Source of the DNA: Flavobacterium sp. CYK-55
GTDB taxonomy: Bacteria; Bacteroidota; Bacteroidia; Flavobacteriales; Flavobacteriaceae
Assembly (NCBI RefSeq): GCF_018413465.1
Contig: NZ_JAHCDK010000004.1
Coordinates: 124,001-188,000 of the forward strand
Direction of reading: 5' to 3'
Length of the DNA: 64,000 bases
Shown here piece by piece: positions 36,231 through 45,509 of this stretch. Every line of letters begins with the position of its first letter. Position 1 is the stretch's first letter. Below the pieces are notes generated by a model. That model saw nothing but the letters and a program-made list of their open reading frames with translations, searched no databases and had not been told where the DNA came from. Made by a program: the position numbers and the translations under genes.

Positions 36231-37484
36231 TTAATGACTTACCTCGCCTATTTCTTCAGGCTCGTGTTTGTGTTTAAACATCACCGCAAACAATACGGCA
36301 ATCACCAGCGCATAAGCGGCAAAAGTGAGCCAGATGTTGTGCCAATCGCGTTTTCCGTCGTGGGTAAAGAACGTATCAATGATGATTCCGCTCACCAATC
36401 CGCCAAAGAACGCACCAAATCCGTTGGACATCATCATAAACAAACCTTGTGCTGAGGAACGAATTTTTGAATCAGTAGTTGTTTCAACGAATAATGAACC
36501 TGAAATATTAAAGAAATCAAACGCCATTCCATACACAATGCAAGACATAATAATCATCCACAAACCACCTTCAGGGTTTCCGAACGCGAACAAACCAAAA
36601 CGCAATACCCACGCCAACATCGATATAAGCATCACTTGTTTGATCCCGAATTTTTTCAAGAAAAACGGAATCGCCAAGATGAACAATGTCTCTGAAATTT
36701 GTGAAATCGACATGATGATCGTTGAATATTTCACCACGAATGAATCGGCATATTCAGGCACGCTGGCAAACTCAGACAAATACACATCGCCATACATATT
36801 GGTGAGTTGCAAAGCCGCTCCGAGAAACATCGAGAACAAAAAGAACAAAGCCATTTTGTAAGTTCCGAACAGTTTAAAAGCCGTAAGCCCGAGTTTTTCT
36901 GATAGCGAAGCGTTTTCTGAAATGAGTTTTTGCGGCGGACATTTAGGTAAGGTAAATGAATAAATACCCAACACAAATGCGGCAATCGCTGAAAAGTAAA
37001 ACATATTGGCCGAAGCCTTATTGCCCGACAAATTGGTGATCCACATAGCCACGATAAAACCAACAGTTCCCCAAACGCGAATGGGCGGAAACACCTTGAC
37101 CACATCAAAATTGTTGTTCTTCAAAATATTATAAGCTACCGAGTTAGATAGCGAAATGGTGGGCATATAGCACAACATGGCCGCAAAAATCACCCAGTAA
37201 AAAGTAATCGGATCATTCACCTGCGGAATATACAACAAAGCCAAACCACTCAAAATATGCAGTAAACCGTAGAGTTTTTCGGCATTGATCCACTTATCGG
37301 CAATGATGCCCGTAAGCGCCGGCATGACAATCGAAGAAATACCTAAAGTCGAAAAAATAGCGCCAAATTCAGCGCCGCTCCATTGTTTGGTTCCGAACCA
37401 ATAATTGGCCACCGTAATGAGCCATGCGCCCCACACAAAAAATTGCAGGAAACTCATGATGGTGAGCTTGAACTTAATATTCAT
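36231..37484 (-). CDS. MFS transporter, nucleoside:H+ symporter (NupG-like)
   Basis: 417 residues with about 12 transmembrane helices. The N-terminus (MNIKFKLTIMSFLQFFVWGA) and the motif GIIADKWINAEK between helices 2 and 3 match the NHS family of nucleoside/xanthosine permeases, as does YMPTISLSNSVAYNIL. It would import nucleosides by proton symport across the inner membrane. The tail is His/Lys/Glu-rich and cytoplasmic. The gene has its own terminator and lies 119 bp downstream of cmk on the same strand. Substrate range is inferred from the family. Confidence 0.82.
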   Translation of the reverse strand: MNIKFKLTIMSFLQFFVWGAWLITVANYWFGTKQWSGAEFGAIFSTLGISSIVMPALTGIIADKWINAEKLYGLLHILSGLALLYIPQVNDPITFYWVIFAAMLCYMPTISLSNSVAYNILKNNNFDVVKVFPPIRVWGTVGFIVAMWITNLSGNKASANMFYFSAIAAFVLGIYSFTLPKCPPQKLISENASLSEKLGLTAFKLFGTYKMALFFLFSMFLGAALQLTNMYGDVYLSEFASVPEYADSFVVKYSTIIMSISQISETLFILAIPFFLKKFGIKQVMLISMLAWVLRFGLFAFGNPEGGLWMIIMSCIVYGMAFDFFNISGSLFVETTTDSKIRSSAQGLFMMMSNGFGAFFGGLVSGIIIDTFFTHDGKRDWHNIWLTFAAYALVIAVLFAVMFKHKHEPEEIGEVSH

Positions 37485-37603
37485 AAATAATAGTTTTGGT
37501 TATTGATAGTTGGGTAAAACTAACATTTTAATTGACATATACCAAAATTTACAACGATTTCGGAATCGAGGGCACAAACAAAGTTGCTCCTGTGTGGGTT
37601 GGG

Positions 37604-38290
37604 TTAATTAAGGTAGTGATTCACCAAATCCATCACGGCGTCAAATTGCTCCTCACGCGTCAGGTGTGAATTATCAATCTCTACCGCGTCATCAGCCTTC
37701 ACTAAAGGCGAATCCTCACGATGTGTGTCGATATAATCTCGCTCTTGTACGTTTTTGAGCACTTCGTCATAAGATACACTTTGCCCTTTGCCTTTGAGCT
37801 CATCATAGCGGCGTTGTGCTCGGGTCTCAGGGCTGGCGGTCATGAATATTTTAAGTTCGGCCTCCGGAAAAACCACCGTGCCTATATCGCGACCATCCAT
37901 CACAATACCTTTGTCTTTACCCATGGCCTGTTGTTGCTCGACCAATTTGGCGCGAACGGCCGAAACCTCAGCAATTTTGCTCACAAAACCTGAAACTTCA
38001 AGCGTACGGATTTCAGTTTCAACATTTACACCGTTCAAATACATCTCGGCAAAACCCAGATCAGCGTTGAACTCAAAACCCAACTGAACTTCTGGCAAAC
38101 GAGCCATCAAACCGGCTTGGTCAAAATGCTGGGCATCAATAAACCCATTTTGCATAGCGTAATAAGTCACCGCGCGATACATCGCTCCGGTATCCACATA
38201 CACATAACCCAAGGCGCGGGCAATTTGTTTGGCTAAAGTGCTTTTACCGGTAGATGAAAATCCGTCAATGGCAATGGTCATTTTTTTCAT
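37604..38290 (-). CDS. cmk: (d)CMP kinase
   Basis: 228 residues, normal length. It phosphorylates CMP and dCMP with ATP in pyrimidine salvage and lipid-precursor supply. Walker A is GFSSTGKSTLA (10-20), with YVDTGAMYRAVTYYA (CMP contact), MDGRDIGTVVFPEA and the lid SPETRAQRRYDELKGKG. Either M1 at 38290 or the ATG at 38281 could start it; the longer is kept. It lies downstream of porQ on the same strand with a 41-bp gap, and lon lies upstream of both. I recall a lon-porQ-cmk order in Flavobacteriia. Confidence 0.95.
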   Translation of the reverse strand: MKKMTIAIDGFSSTGKSTLAKQIARALGYVYVDTGAMYRAVTYYAMQNGFIDAQHFDQAGLMARLPEVQLGFEFNADLGFAEMYLNGVNVETEIRTLEVSGFVSKIAEVSAVRAKLVEQQQAMGKDKGIVMDGRDIGTVVFPEAELKIFMTASPETRAQRRYDELKGKGQSVSYDEVLKNVQERDYIDTHREDSPLVKADDAVEIDNSHLTREEQFDAVMDLVNHYLN

Positions 38291-38331
38291 ATCAATATTT
38301 CAAGCCTGCGCCTGATTCATTAAAATTCTAT

Positions 38332-39357
38332 CTATTGTTCGTTAAAATCTATAGTCAAACCAAACAAACTAGTATTGGCCGCCAAGGTATATCGCGAATA
38401 CGAATAATCAAATTTAAGACGGCCCATTTTGAGTCCGAGCCCAACCGATATACCCGAAAAATTGCGTTGCTCAAGCAATCTGAGTTCTTCTCCACGACGA
38501 AAGTTATAACTCACGCGCACATTAAAACCTCTATCCGGAAACAACTCGGCACCAATAATCACGTGACGCAAAGCATTGTTAAAAAAAGATACTTTTTCGG
38601 GCTCTGAGCTTCCGTCTATAGAGTTTTTGGCCCGCGCCGGATTGGAGAAACTAACCTCCCATTGCTGCAAATTCTCTAAAGTGAGATGCCATCTAAGCGG
38701 AACATTTTGCAGCTTTTGCGAAACCCCAACCATCAACTCAGTAGGCAACTTTTCTTTTGTTCCGGCATAAGTGCTGATTTGTGTACCAAGGTTGCGCACA
38801 ACAACAGCCCAATTGATATCGTTTTGATCATCAACATAAATACTTCCTATATCAAGCGCGGCTCCGAATGAGTTGTAGCTTTCCAGCGTTGAATTGATGA
38901 GTTTGGCATTGGCTCCTATATGCCAATTACTGCTCGGAATATTCAATGCATAACCCATAGACAAAGCAATCTCGCTTCCGGTAAAACTTGAGGTAGGTGT
39001 GCCGGTTTCGTCGTATCCGTCAAACTGGCCGTAATTCACATAATTCACTCCGGCATGCAACGTCTGTACATGTCGGTCATAGGTATAAGCATAGGCAGCC
39101 GTTCCGTAGGTTACCTCACCGTAATAACTTCCGTAGTTAATGGCAAATCGATTGTCCATATCCGGATTGATGGCCGCCGGATTAAAGTGTCCTTGATTGA
39201 CATCAGCATCGTAAATGGTTATGGTTTTACCGCCTAAAGCAGCCTGCCTGGGCGAGGTTACCATATTCAGAAACTGATATACTGATTGGCCTCCCACTTG
39301 GGCATAACCCACAGTACCGCATAAAAATAAGGCCAAGAAAAGTAAACGTCCAATCAT
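38332..39357 (-). CDS. porQ: T9SS protein PorQ
   Basis: About 341 residues from the ATG at 39357, which heads a clear signal peptide (MIGRLLFLALFLCGTVGYAQ). The frame also opens at 39414, but that ATG directly touches the terminator of lon and would add an unlikely leader. The mature start GGQSVYQFLNMVTSPRQAAL and the barrel-like strands that follow match the PorQ family, an outer-membrane component of the type IX secretion system. It is the only T9SS machinery gene in the window. At least five cargo proteins with sorting domains are encoded around it. Confidence 0.85.
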   Translation of the reverse strand: MIGRLLFLALFLCGTVGYAQVGGQSVYQFLNMVTSPRQAALGGKTITIYDADVNQGHFNPAAINPDMDNRFAINYGSYYGEVTYGTAAYAYTYDRHVQTLHAGVNYVNYGQFDGYDETGTPTSSFTGSEIALSMGYALNIPSSNWHIGANAKLINSTLESYNSFGAALDIGSIYVDDQNDINWAVVVRNLGTQISTYAGTKEKLPTELMVGVSQKLQNVPLRWHLTLENLQQWEVSFSNPARAKNSIDGSSEPEKVSFFNNALRHVIIGAELFPDRGFNVRVSYNFRRGEELRLLEQRNFSGISVGLGLKMGRLKFDYSYSRYTLAANTSLFGLTIDFNEQ

Positions 39358-39414
39358 CTGGGAAATTTGCTGATGCGGTATTGATAACGCAATTGCGAAG
39401 ATATTATTTTTCAT

Positions 39415-39446
39415 AAAAAAACGGCTCGATGTGTGAGCCGTTTTTT
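39415..39446 (-). terminator. lon terminator
   Basis: ACGGCTC / GAGCCGT stem (39421-39427 with 39435-39441) flanked by A and T runs. It ends at the base next to the upstream ATG of the porQ frame, which favours the internal porQ start at 39357. Confidence 0.85.
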
Positions 39447-39448
39447 GA

Positions 39449-41899
39449 TTATAATTTTTTGGCGTTTTTAACCTTCTGATCGGTCAAAGCATACTTGAGC
39501 ACTTCACTCATTTCACGCACATAGTGAAACGTCAAACCTTCAATGTAATCGGCTTTGATTTCATCAACATCTTGTTTATTTTCATGACACATGATGATTT
39601 CTTTGATGTTGGCTCGTTTGGCCGCCAAGATTTTTTCTTTGATTCCGCCCACCGGCAAAACTTTACCGCGCAAAGTAATCTCGCCGGTCATGGCTAAATT
39701 TTTCTTCACGCGCTTTTGTGTGTATAAAGACACCAACGAGGTCAACATGGCAATACCTGCACTCGGACCGTCTTTGGGTGTTGCCCCTTCGGGTACATGC
39801 AAATGCACATTGTATTTACCAATCATTTCAGAGCTCAAACCGAGTAATTCAGCGTTGGCTTTGATATATTCTAAAGCAATCGTAGCCGATTCTTTCATCA
39901 CAGTACCTAAGTTTCCGGTCAGGGTCATACTGCCTTTACCCGGTGAAAGCAATGATTCAATAAACAAAATATCACCGCCTACTGATGTCCAAGCCAATCC
40001 GGTAACCACACCGGCTACTTCGTTACCTTCAGATTTATCGCGCTCTAATCGGGCGGCACCCAAAATACGCACAATGTCTTGGTCGGTGACTTTCTTGTTG
40101 TATTCTTCTTCCATGGCCACTGATTTGGCAATGTTGCGCACCACTTGAGCCACCTTGGTTTCTAAGCCACGAACACCTGATTCGCGGGTATAACCTTCTA
40201 CAATTTTCTCTAATTGCTTTTTAGCCAAAGTCATGTGTGCCGGGGTAAGCCCGTGTTCTTTGAGTTGTTTGGGCAACAAATGCTGACGCGCAATTTCAAC
40301 CTTTTCTTCAATGGTATAACCCGTCATTTTGATCACTTCCATACGGTCTTTAAGTGCCGGCTGAATGGTCTGCATATTGTTGGAAGTGGCAATAAACATC
40401 ACTTTAGACAAATCATACCCCATCTCTAAGAAGTTATCATAAAAAGCATTGTTTTGCTCCGGATCTAAAACCTCAAGCAAAGCCGATGACGGATCGCCTT
40501 GGTGGCTGTTTGAGAGTTTGTCAATCTCATCCAAAACAAACACCGGATTAGAAGTTCCGGCCTTTTTCAAACTTTGAATGATGCGGCCCGGCATAGCGCC
40601 AATATAGGTTTTGCGGTGTCCGCGAATTTCAGCCTCATCGCGCAAACCACCCAGTGAAATGCGTACATACTCTCTGCCCAAAGCTTCGGCAATTGAACGT
40701 CCGATAGAGGTTTTACCTACACCCGGAGGCCCGGTCAAACAAATAATCGGCGATTTCATATCGTTGCGCAACTTGAGCACAGCCAAATGTTCGATGATGC
40801 GTTTTTTGACATCTTCTAAACCAAAATGATCGCGATCAAGAATTTTCTGAGCGCGCTTCAAATCAAAGTTGTCTTTAGAATAACTGCCCCAAGGCAAGTC
40901 TAAAATGAGTTCTAAGTAATTTCGTTGAATGCCAAAATCAGGAGCCTGCGGATTCATACGCTGCATTTTGAGCAATTCTTTCTCAAAGTGTTTGGCGGTT
41001 TTATCATCCCAATTTTTGGTCTTGGCTTTCTGGCGCATTTCTTCAATTTCTTGCTCGTGCGAGGCTCCACCCAATTCTTCTTGAATGGTTTTCATTTGTT
41101 GGTGCAAGAAATATTCGCGTTGTTGTTGGTCTAAATCAAAACGAACTTTAGATTGAATATCGTTTTTGAGTTCGAGTTTTTGCAACTCAACATTCATGTA
41201 GCGCAGGGTTTCAAGGGCGCGTTCTTTAAGCGCATTGATGGCCAAAAGCGTTTGCTTTTCAGTCACCGAGAGATTCATGTTTGATGACACGAAATTGATC
41301 AAAAATGATTGGCTCTCAATATTTTTAATCGCAAAGGTAGCCTCAGACGGAATGTTTGGGCTTTCTTTGATGATTTGAATGGCCATATCTTTGATTGAAT
41401 CCATAATGGCGGTAAACTCAGTATCGTGTACGCTCGGGCGCTTTTCTTCTACCTCTTTTACATAGGCATTAATATACGGACGCTCAGAATTAACGGCATC
41501 AATCTCAAAGCGCTTCTTGCCTTGCAAAATAACCGTTACATTACCATCGGGCATTTTTAAAACTCTGAGAATTCTTGCTACGGTTCCAATTTTATGAATG
41601 TCATTTTTGGTCGGATCTTCATCGGCTTCATTCTTTTGTGCTACCACGCCAATAATTTTATCACCGGCATTGGCATCGTTGATGAGTTTGATGGATTTAT
41701 CGCGGCCGGCCGAAATCGGAATCACAACACCCGGAAACAAAACCATATTTCTGAGCGGAAGTATCGGAAGGGTTTTCGGGAGTTCTTCGTTGTACATCTC
41801 TTCTTCATCCTCCGGGGTCATAAGCGGAATCAACTCGGCATCGGTATCAAACTCCTGAAGTGACATACTGTCAAGGTTGGCTAATTTGTGGTGTGACAT
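39449..41899 (-). CDS. lon: ATP-dependent Lon protease
   Basis: 816 residues, full-length LonA. The N-terminal substrate-binding domain (about 40-240, PILPLRNMVLFPGVVIPIS) is followed by a coiled coil, an AAA+ module with Walker A GPPGVGKTSIG (about 390) and Walker B VFVLDEIDKL, and a serine protease domain with Ser-Lys dyad: GATPKDGPSAGIAM (Ser about 720) and VLPVGGIKEKILAAKRA (Lys about 765). A cytoplasmic quality-control protease degrading misfolded and regulatory proteins. The ATG at 41899 sits about 50 nt after a predicted transcription start. Confidence 0.97.
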   Translation of the reverse strand: MSHHKLANLDSMSLQEFDTDAELIPLMTPEDEEEMYNEELPKTLPILPLRNMVLFPGVVIPISAGRDKSIKLINDANAGDKIIGVVAQKNEADEDPTKNDIHKIGTVARILRVLKMPDGNVTVILQGKKRFEIDAVNSERPYINAYVKEVEEKRPSVHDTEFTAIMDSIKDMAIQIIKESPNIPSEATFAIKNIESQSFLINFVSSNMNLSVTEKQTLLAINALKERALETLRYMNVELQKLELKNDIQSKVRFDLDQQQREYFLHQQMKTIQEELGGASHEQEIEEMRQKAKTKNWDDKTAKHFEKELLKMQRMNPQAPDFGIQRNYLELILDLPWGSYSKDNFDLKRAQKILDRDHFGLEDVKKRIIEHLAVLKLRNDMKSPIICLTGPPGVGKTSIGRSIAEALGREYVRISLGGLRDEAEIRGHRKTYIGAMPGRIIQSLKKAGTSNPVFVLDEIDKLSNSHQGDPSSALLEVLDPEQNNAFYDNFLEMGYDLSKVMFIATSNNMQTIQPALKDRMEVIKMTGYTIEEKVEIARQHLLPKQLKEHGLTPAHMTLAKKQLEKIVEGYTRESGVRGLETKVAQVVRNIAKSVAMEEEYNKKVTDQDIVRILGAARLERDKSEGNEVAGVVTGLAWTSVGGDILFIESLLSPGKGSMTLTGNLGTVMKESATIALEYIKANAELLGLSSEMIGKYNVHLHVPEGATPKDGPSAGIAMLTSLVSLYTQKRVKKNLAMTGEITLRGKVLPVGGIKEKILAAKRANIKEIIMCHENKQDVDEIKADYIEGLTFHYVREMSEVLKYALTDQKVKNAKKL

Positions 41900-41957
41900 A
41901 TAATAGATATAAAGTAGGTGGTCTGTGGTAAAACTAATAGGTTGAACATTTCTGGAG

Positions 41958-41988
41958 CAAAGATATAACTTGCTTATTTTCTGCTCAA
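41958..41988 (-). promoter_or_regulatory. lon promoter
   Basis: On the minus strand TTG (41988-41986), a 20-bp spacer and TATCTTTG (41965-41958). It fits TTG-N17-23-TAnnTTTG and gives a leader of about 50 nt. Confidence 0.65.
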
Positions 41989-42085
41989 TTAAAATCGATG
42001 TATGACCATTAAAACGTGCTTAAATTGAGGCCGTATGTCGTTGGTCGATAATCTTATACTAGCCAACGTCAAGAATTGTGCTATC

Positions 42086-42110
42086 AAAAAAAAACCGCCT
42101 AATTGGCGGA
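42086..42110 (-). terminator. terminator of the 182-residue lipoprotein gene
   Basis: CCGCC (42095-42099) and GGCGG (42105-42109) with a 5-nt loop. On the minus strand it is followed by a run of nine T. Confidence 0.85.
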
Positions 42111-42138
42111 TAACTTGTCAGGTTATATGACAGACGCC

Positions 42139-42687
42139 CTATTGAAGTGTAAAGCCTACATCGGTAAAAGTACCGCTATTGACTTGCACAATCGGAAAAA
42201 GTGCACTAGGCAAATGTCCTACAAAATTAAAGGTGCCCGACACTTTACGCGTAGCCATATTAAAACTGGTAATTTTAAGAATCCCGGTGGGCTGGTTTTG
42301 AATAAAATCAAAAGCGGTAAATATATCGGCATTCAGTCCCTCGCGGTATGACATGGTGATGTTGGTCTCGGGAGCAGTATTGTTGTTGCCGATGTATGTG
42401 CCCGGAAGCGGGTTGGCAATTTGTATCAATATATATTGTCCGTTGGGTTTAATACCGGTAATGGTAAGCAAGTTTCCGGCTCCGTCCGGCAAGGCACTAT
42501 AGGTTCCAGACATAGACCCGGCGGTAAATAAATCGCCATCTACCAAAGCAGTCATAGTTCCTGAATTGACCGGCTGATTGGTTTCGTCTTTAACGAGCAA
42601 AGCCGGGTCAACCGGTTCGTCATCACATGAAATCAATACAAACGGTATCATTAAACCGATTAAGATGAGGAGCTTTAATGCCTTCAT
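42139..42687 (-). CDS. DUF6252-like lipoprotein
   Basis: About 182 residues from the ATG at 42687. The N-terminus MKALKLLILIGLMIPFVLIS followed by CDDE is a lipoprotein signal with the lipobox Cys at 21. The rest is one beta-rich domain (GTMTALVDGDLFTAGSM to VNSGTFTDVGFTL), as in the DUF6252 lipoproteins of Flavobacteriia, of unknown function. The end NSGTFTDV matches the end of the neighbour at 42836 (ANGTFTYA), and both contain ATRKVSGTF / ETRRVRGTF, so the two share this domain. A separate terminator on each side suggests separate transcripts. A -7 like box (minus TACATTTG) is at 42719-42726. Confidence 0.7.
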   Translation of the reverse strand: MKALKLLILIGLMIPFVLISCDDEPVDPALLVKDETNQPVNSGTMTALVDGDLFTAGSMSGTYSALPDGAGNLLTITGIKPNGQYILIQIANPLPGTYIGNNNTAPETNITMSYREGLNADIFTAFDFIQNQPTGILKITSFNMATRKVSGTFNFVGHLPSALFPIVQVNSGTFTDVGFTLQ

Positions 42688-42787
42688 AATTTGAAATTTA
42701 TTTATCAATGCTGCTGAGCAAATGTATTTAATTGAATTCACTAAACGAAATTTAATTCGCGAAAATCTACAGCTCAGCAAAAATAAA

Positions 42788-42816
42788 AAACCTGAACACA
42801 AAGCGCATTCAGGTTT
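42788..42816 (-). terminator. terminator of the 387-residue lipoprotein gene
   Basis: AAACCTGAA (42788-42796) pairs with TTCAGGTTT (42808-42816), followed on the minus strand by a T-rich tract. Confidence 0.8.
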
Positions 42817-42835
42817 GACTTATTCCTGTTTGTGG

Positions 42836-43999
42836 TTAATCAAAATAATCGTCGTCTAGTGCGTAGGTAAAAGTACCGTTGGCCACCTGAATGGTCTCAA
42901 CATCAGCCGAACCTTGTACTTGCTTGGTATAGCTAAACGAGAACGTACCGCGAACGCGGCGGGTTTCTAAATTAAACTCTGAAACCACAATATTGCCCGA
43001 ACCCTCTACTACTCTTTTGATGATTGTGGGTGAAGCAAGCGGTTCAGAAACAATGGTGAGTTGCGCTACGCTGGTACTCACCCAATCGCTAAAATTATTG
43101 AGCGGATAGGTACCCGGTTGCCACAAATTATCAGGCAAGTAAAAGTTAAACTCTATCGAGGTTAGCAAATCATTACTGGTATCGCCTTGAATTTGCAAAT
43201 ATCGGTGTTCACCGGCTCCGGCATCAGGATTAATCACCATAACCGCCGGAGTACTCGGATACATATAAGGCTGCATTTGGTTGTACTGAACCCCGCCAAT
43301 ATTAGCGGTCATCAGCGTGGTGTTGTCAAAAGCGCCTACGGCCAATAAATTGATAGGCCCTACCCAATCACTGGTTTGGGTAGCTGTGCAATGCGCCCGT
43401 ACATAAAAGTCATAGGCCGCATCGGTAAGTCCGGTGATTACCTTCTCAGGTGCACTTGAACTCAAATTGGTACCGGTTCCCAAAACAAATCCTTCAGCTC
43501 CGTATTGAATATCCCAATTTGAAGCCCCCATAGTTGACCAATTGATAAACGCTTTAGTATTGTCAGCCGCATTGCGCTCAACTTGTACATTGGTCGGCTC
43601 AGTGCAAAACTCAGCTTGTCCGCCCAGAGCCACAGGCCCCAGCCATTCACTGTTTTGCACACTATTGCAACGGGTTCTGATGTAAAATTCATAATCAACC
43701 GTTGGATCAAGACCATTGATTTGGTGGTTGGTCAAATTTAAAAACACCGAAGTTCCGGCACCCACCGTAAAGCCCTGCGGACCAAATTGAACTTCCCAAA
43801 TACTTCCGGTGGTTTCATCCCATTGCAGGGTTACCGAAGTTCCGTTCATGTTGCCCACAATCAGATATGAAGGCGTATCACAAGCAGTTGGTTGCAAATT
43901 AAGCGAACCCGGATCGGTCGTATCATCTTCAGTAACACAAGCGCTAAAAAAAGCACCCAAACACAGGGTTAAAATCAGTAATAAACTAAATCGTTTCAT
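42836..43999 (-). CDS. lipoprotein with two fibronectin III-like domains and a DUF6252-like C-terminus
   Basis: 387 residues. Lipoprotein signal MKRFSLLLILTLCLGAFFSA with Cys21, then two FN3-like repeats (about 40-130 and 135-220, each with W-x-(V/I)-QFG/QYG and a YEFYIRTRC or YDFYVRAHC strand). The last 160 residues form the beta-rich domain shared with the 182-residue lipoprotein next door (ETRRVRGTFSFSY and VANGTFTYA). Probably outer-membrane anchored. The FN3 parts look like added binding modules. No enzymatic motif. Confidence 0.72.
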   Translation of the reverse strand: MKRFSLLLILTLCLGAFFSACVTEDDTTDPGSLNLQPTACDTPSYLIVGNMNGTSVTLQWDETTGSIWEVQFGPQGFTVGAGTSVFLNLTNHQINGLDPTVDYEFYIRTRCNSVQNSEWLGPVALGGQAEFCTEPTNVQVERNAADNTKAFINWSTMGASNWDIQYGAEGFVLGTGTNLSSSAPEKVITGLTDAAYDFYVRAHCTATQTSDWVGPINLLAVGAFDNTTLMTANIGGVQYNQMQPYMYPSTPAVMVINPDAGAGEHRYLQIQGDTSNDLLTSIEFNFYLPDNLWQPGTYPLNNFSDWVSTSVAQLTIVSEPLASPTIIKRVVEGSGNIVVSEFNLETRRVRGTFSFSYTKQVQGSADVETIQVANGTFTYALDDDYFD

Positions 44000-44048
44000 G
44001 AATGAGTTTTAAAATTTTTCAAATATAATTCTTTAAGCCAAACAACGC

Positions 44049-45368
44049 TTATTTATCTGTTTCTGATTCAACACGGCGCAACAAAATTACTCCAACGATA
44101 AAAAACACACACAGAAAAACAATCGCAAAACGCGGGCTACCGGTAATTTGGTCAATAATGCCATACACACACATGCCAATCACAATGCCGATTTTCTCAG
44201 CCACGTCGTAAAAACTAAAAAATGAGGCGGTATCTTCGGTTTCAGGCAATAGCTTTGAATAGGTAGAGCGCGACAAAGCCTGAATACCGCCCATAACCAA
44301 ACCCACCAAAGCGGCCATGACGTAAAAATGCATCGGAAGCGTGATAAAATAAGCCCCAATACACAACAAAATCCAAATTCCATTGATGAAAATCAACGTC
44401 GGAATATTGCCATACTTAGCCGAAGCGCGTGAGGTGAGCACCGCCCCCAAAACCGCTACGAGTTGAATCAGTAAAATACAAATAATGAGCCCAATGGTGC
44501 TTTGCTCTTTTGATTCCCACTGAATTTCTTGCACCCCAAAATAAGTGGCAATGAGCATCACGGTTTGAACAGCCATACTGTAGACAAAAAAACCGGACAA
44601 ATAGCGTTTGAGCTGAATGTTTTGACCCAACTGCTTCCAAACGTTTTTGAGTTCTTTAAAACCGTTAAAAATCACATCGCGCGTAACCTCGCCCGCATGA
44701 CTATTGCCTTTGGGCAGATAGTAGTAAGTATATTGGCTAAAAACAATCCACCAGATACCCACGGTTATAAACGAGTAGCGCATGGCCTTCATGGCGGCCT
44801 CACCCGGGGTTCCGGTAATGCCAAATAAATCAGGTTTCATCACCATGGCCAAATTGACAATCAGCAAAAGCACACTGCCGGCATAACCCAGTGAGTAGCC
44901 TTTGGCACTGATGCGGTCTTGTTGTTCTACAAAAGCAATATCGGGCAAATACGAATTATAAAACACCAAACTGCCCCAAAAGCCAATGAGCCCCAAAAAA
45001 TAAAACAGCAAACCCACATATAAATTTTGCAGACTAAACCAGTTCAAGCCAATACACGATAGCGCGCCCAAATAGCAAAAAAAGCGCATAAAGTTTTTCT
45101 TGTTGCCCATATAATCAGCTATGCCCGACAGCAAAGGCGACATCACGGCCACCACCATAAAAGCCGCTGCGGTGGTAAAACTAATCAAGGCTGAGTTTTT
45201 GATTTCGGTGCCAAAAACATGAATATAATGGCTTCGGTCAGAAAACAAAGCCTCATAAAAAATCGGAAAAATAGCCGATGAAATCACCAGCGGATACACT
45301 GAATTGGCCCAATCATAAAAGGCCCAGGCATTGAGGAGTTTTTGATCCCCTTTAGGTAATTGCGCCAT
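44049..45368 (-). CDS. MFS transporter, UMF1 family
   Basis: 439 residues with about 12 membrane helices. The motif WAFYDWANSVYPLVISSAIFP near the N-terminus and SPLLSGIADYMGNKKNFM after helix 2 identify the UMF1 (Atg22-like) group; FGSLVF-type residues GFWGSLVFYNSYLPDIA support it. Substrate unknown in bacteria; the eukaryotic Atg22 exports amino acids from the vacuole. The C-terminus is short and charged. It is divergent from the serine hydrolase gene, with about 140 bp between them. Confidence 0.85.
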   Translation of the reverse strand: MAQLPKGDQKLLNAWAFYDWANSVYPLVISSAIFPIFYEALFSDRSHYIHVFGTEIKNSALISFTTAAAFMVVAVMSPLLSGIADYMGNKKNFMRFFCYLGALSCIGLNWFSLQNLYVGLLFYFLGLIGFWGSLVFYNSYLPDIAFVEQQDRISAKGYSLGYAGSVLLLIVNLAMVMKPDLFGITGTPGEAAMKAMRYSFITVGIWWIVFSQYTYYYLPKGNSHAGEVTRDVIFNGFKELKNVWKQLGQNIQLKRYLSGFFVYSMAVQTVMLIATYFGVQEIQWESKEQSTIGLIICILLIQLVAVLGAVLTSRASAKYGNIPTLIFINGIWILLCIGAYFITLPMHFYVMAALVGLVMGGIQALSRSTYSKLLPETEDTASFFSFYDVAEKIGIVIGMCVYGIIDQITGSPRFAIVFLCVFFIVGVILLRRVESETDK

Positions 45369-45509
45369 AAGAAGTGTTTTAGTTCGAGACGAATTTATTC
45401 ATTTTTTGATAGCTTTCAATCTGCGTCAAAACAAATTCACCGTAAATTTACCCAACGTATTAAACCAAGCGAGTACTCATGCGTCTTAAGGCTCGATAAA
45501 AAATACCTC

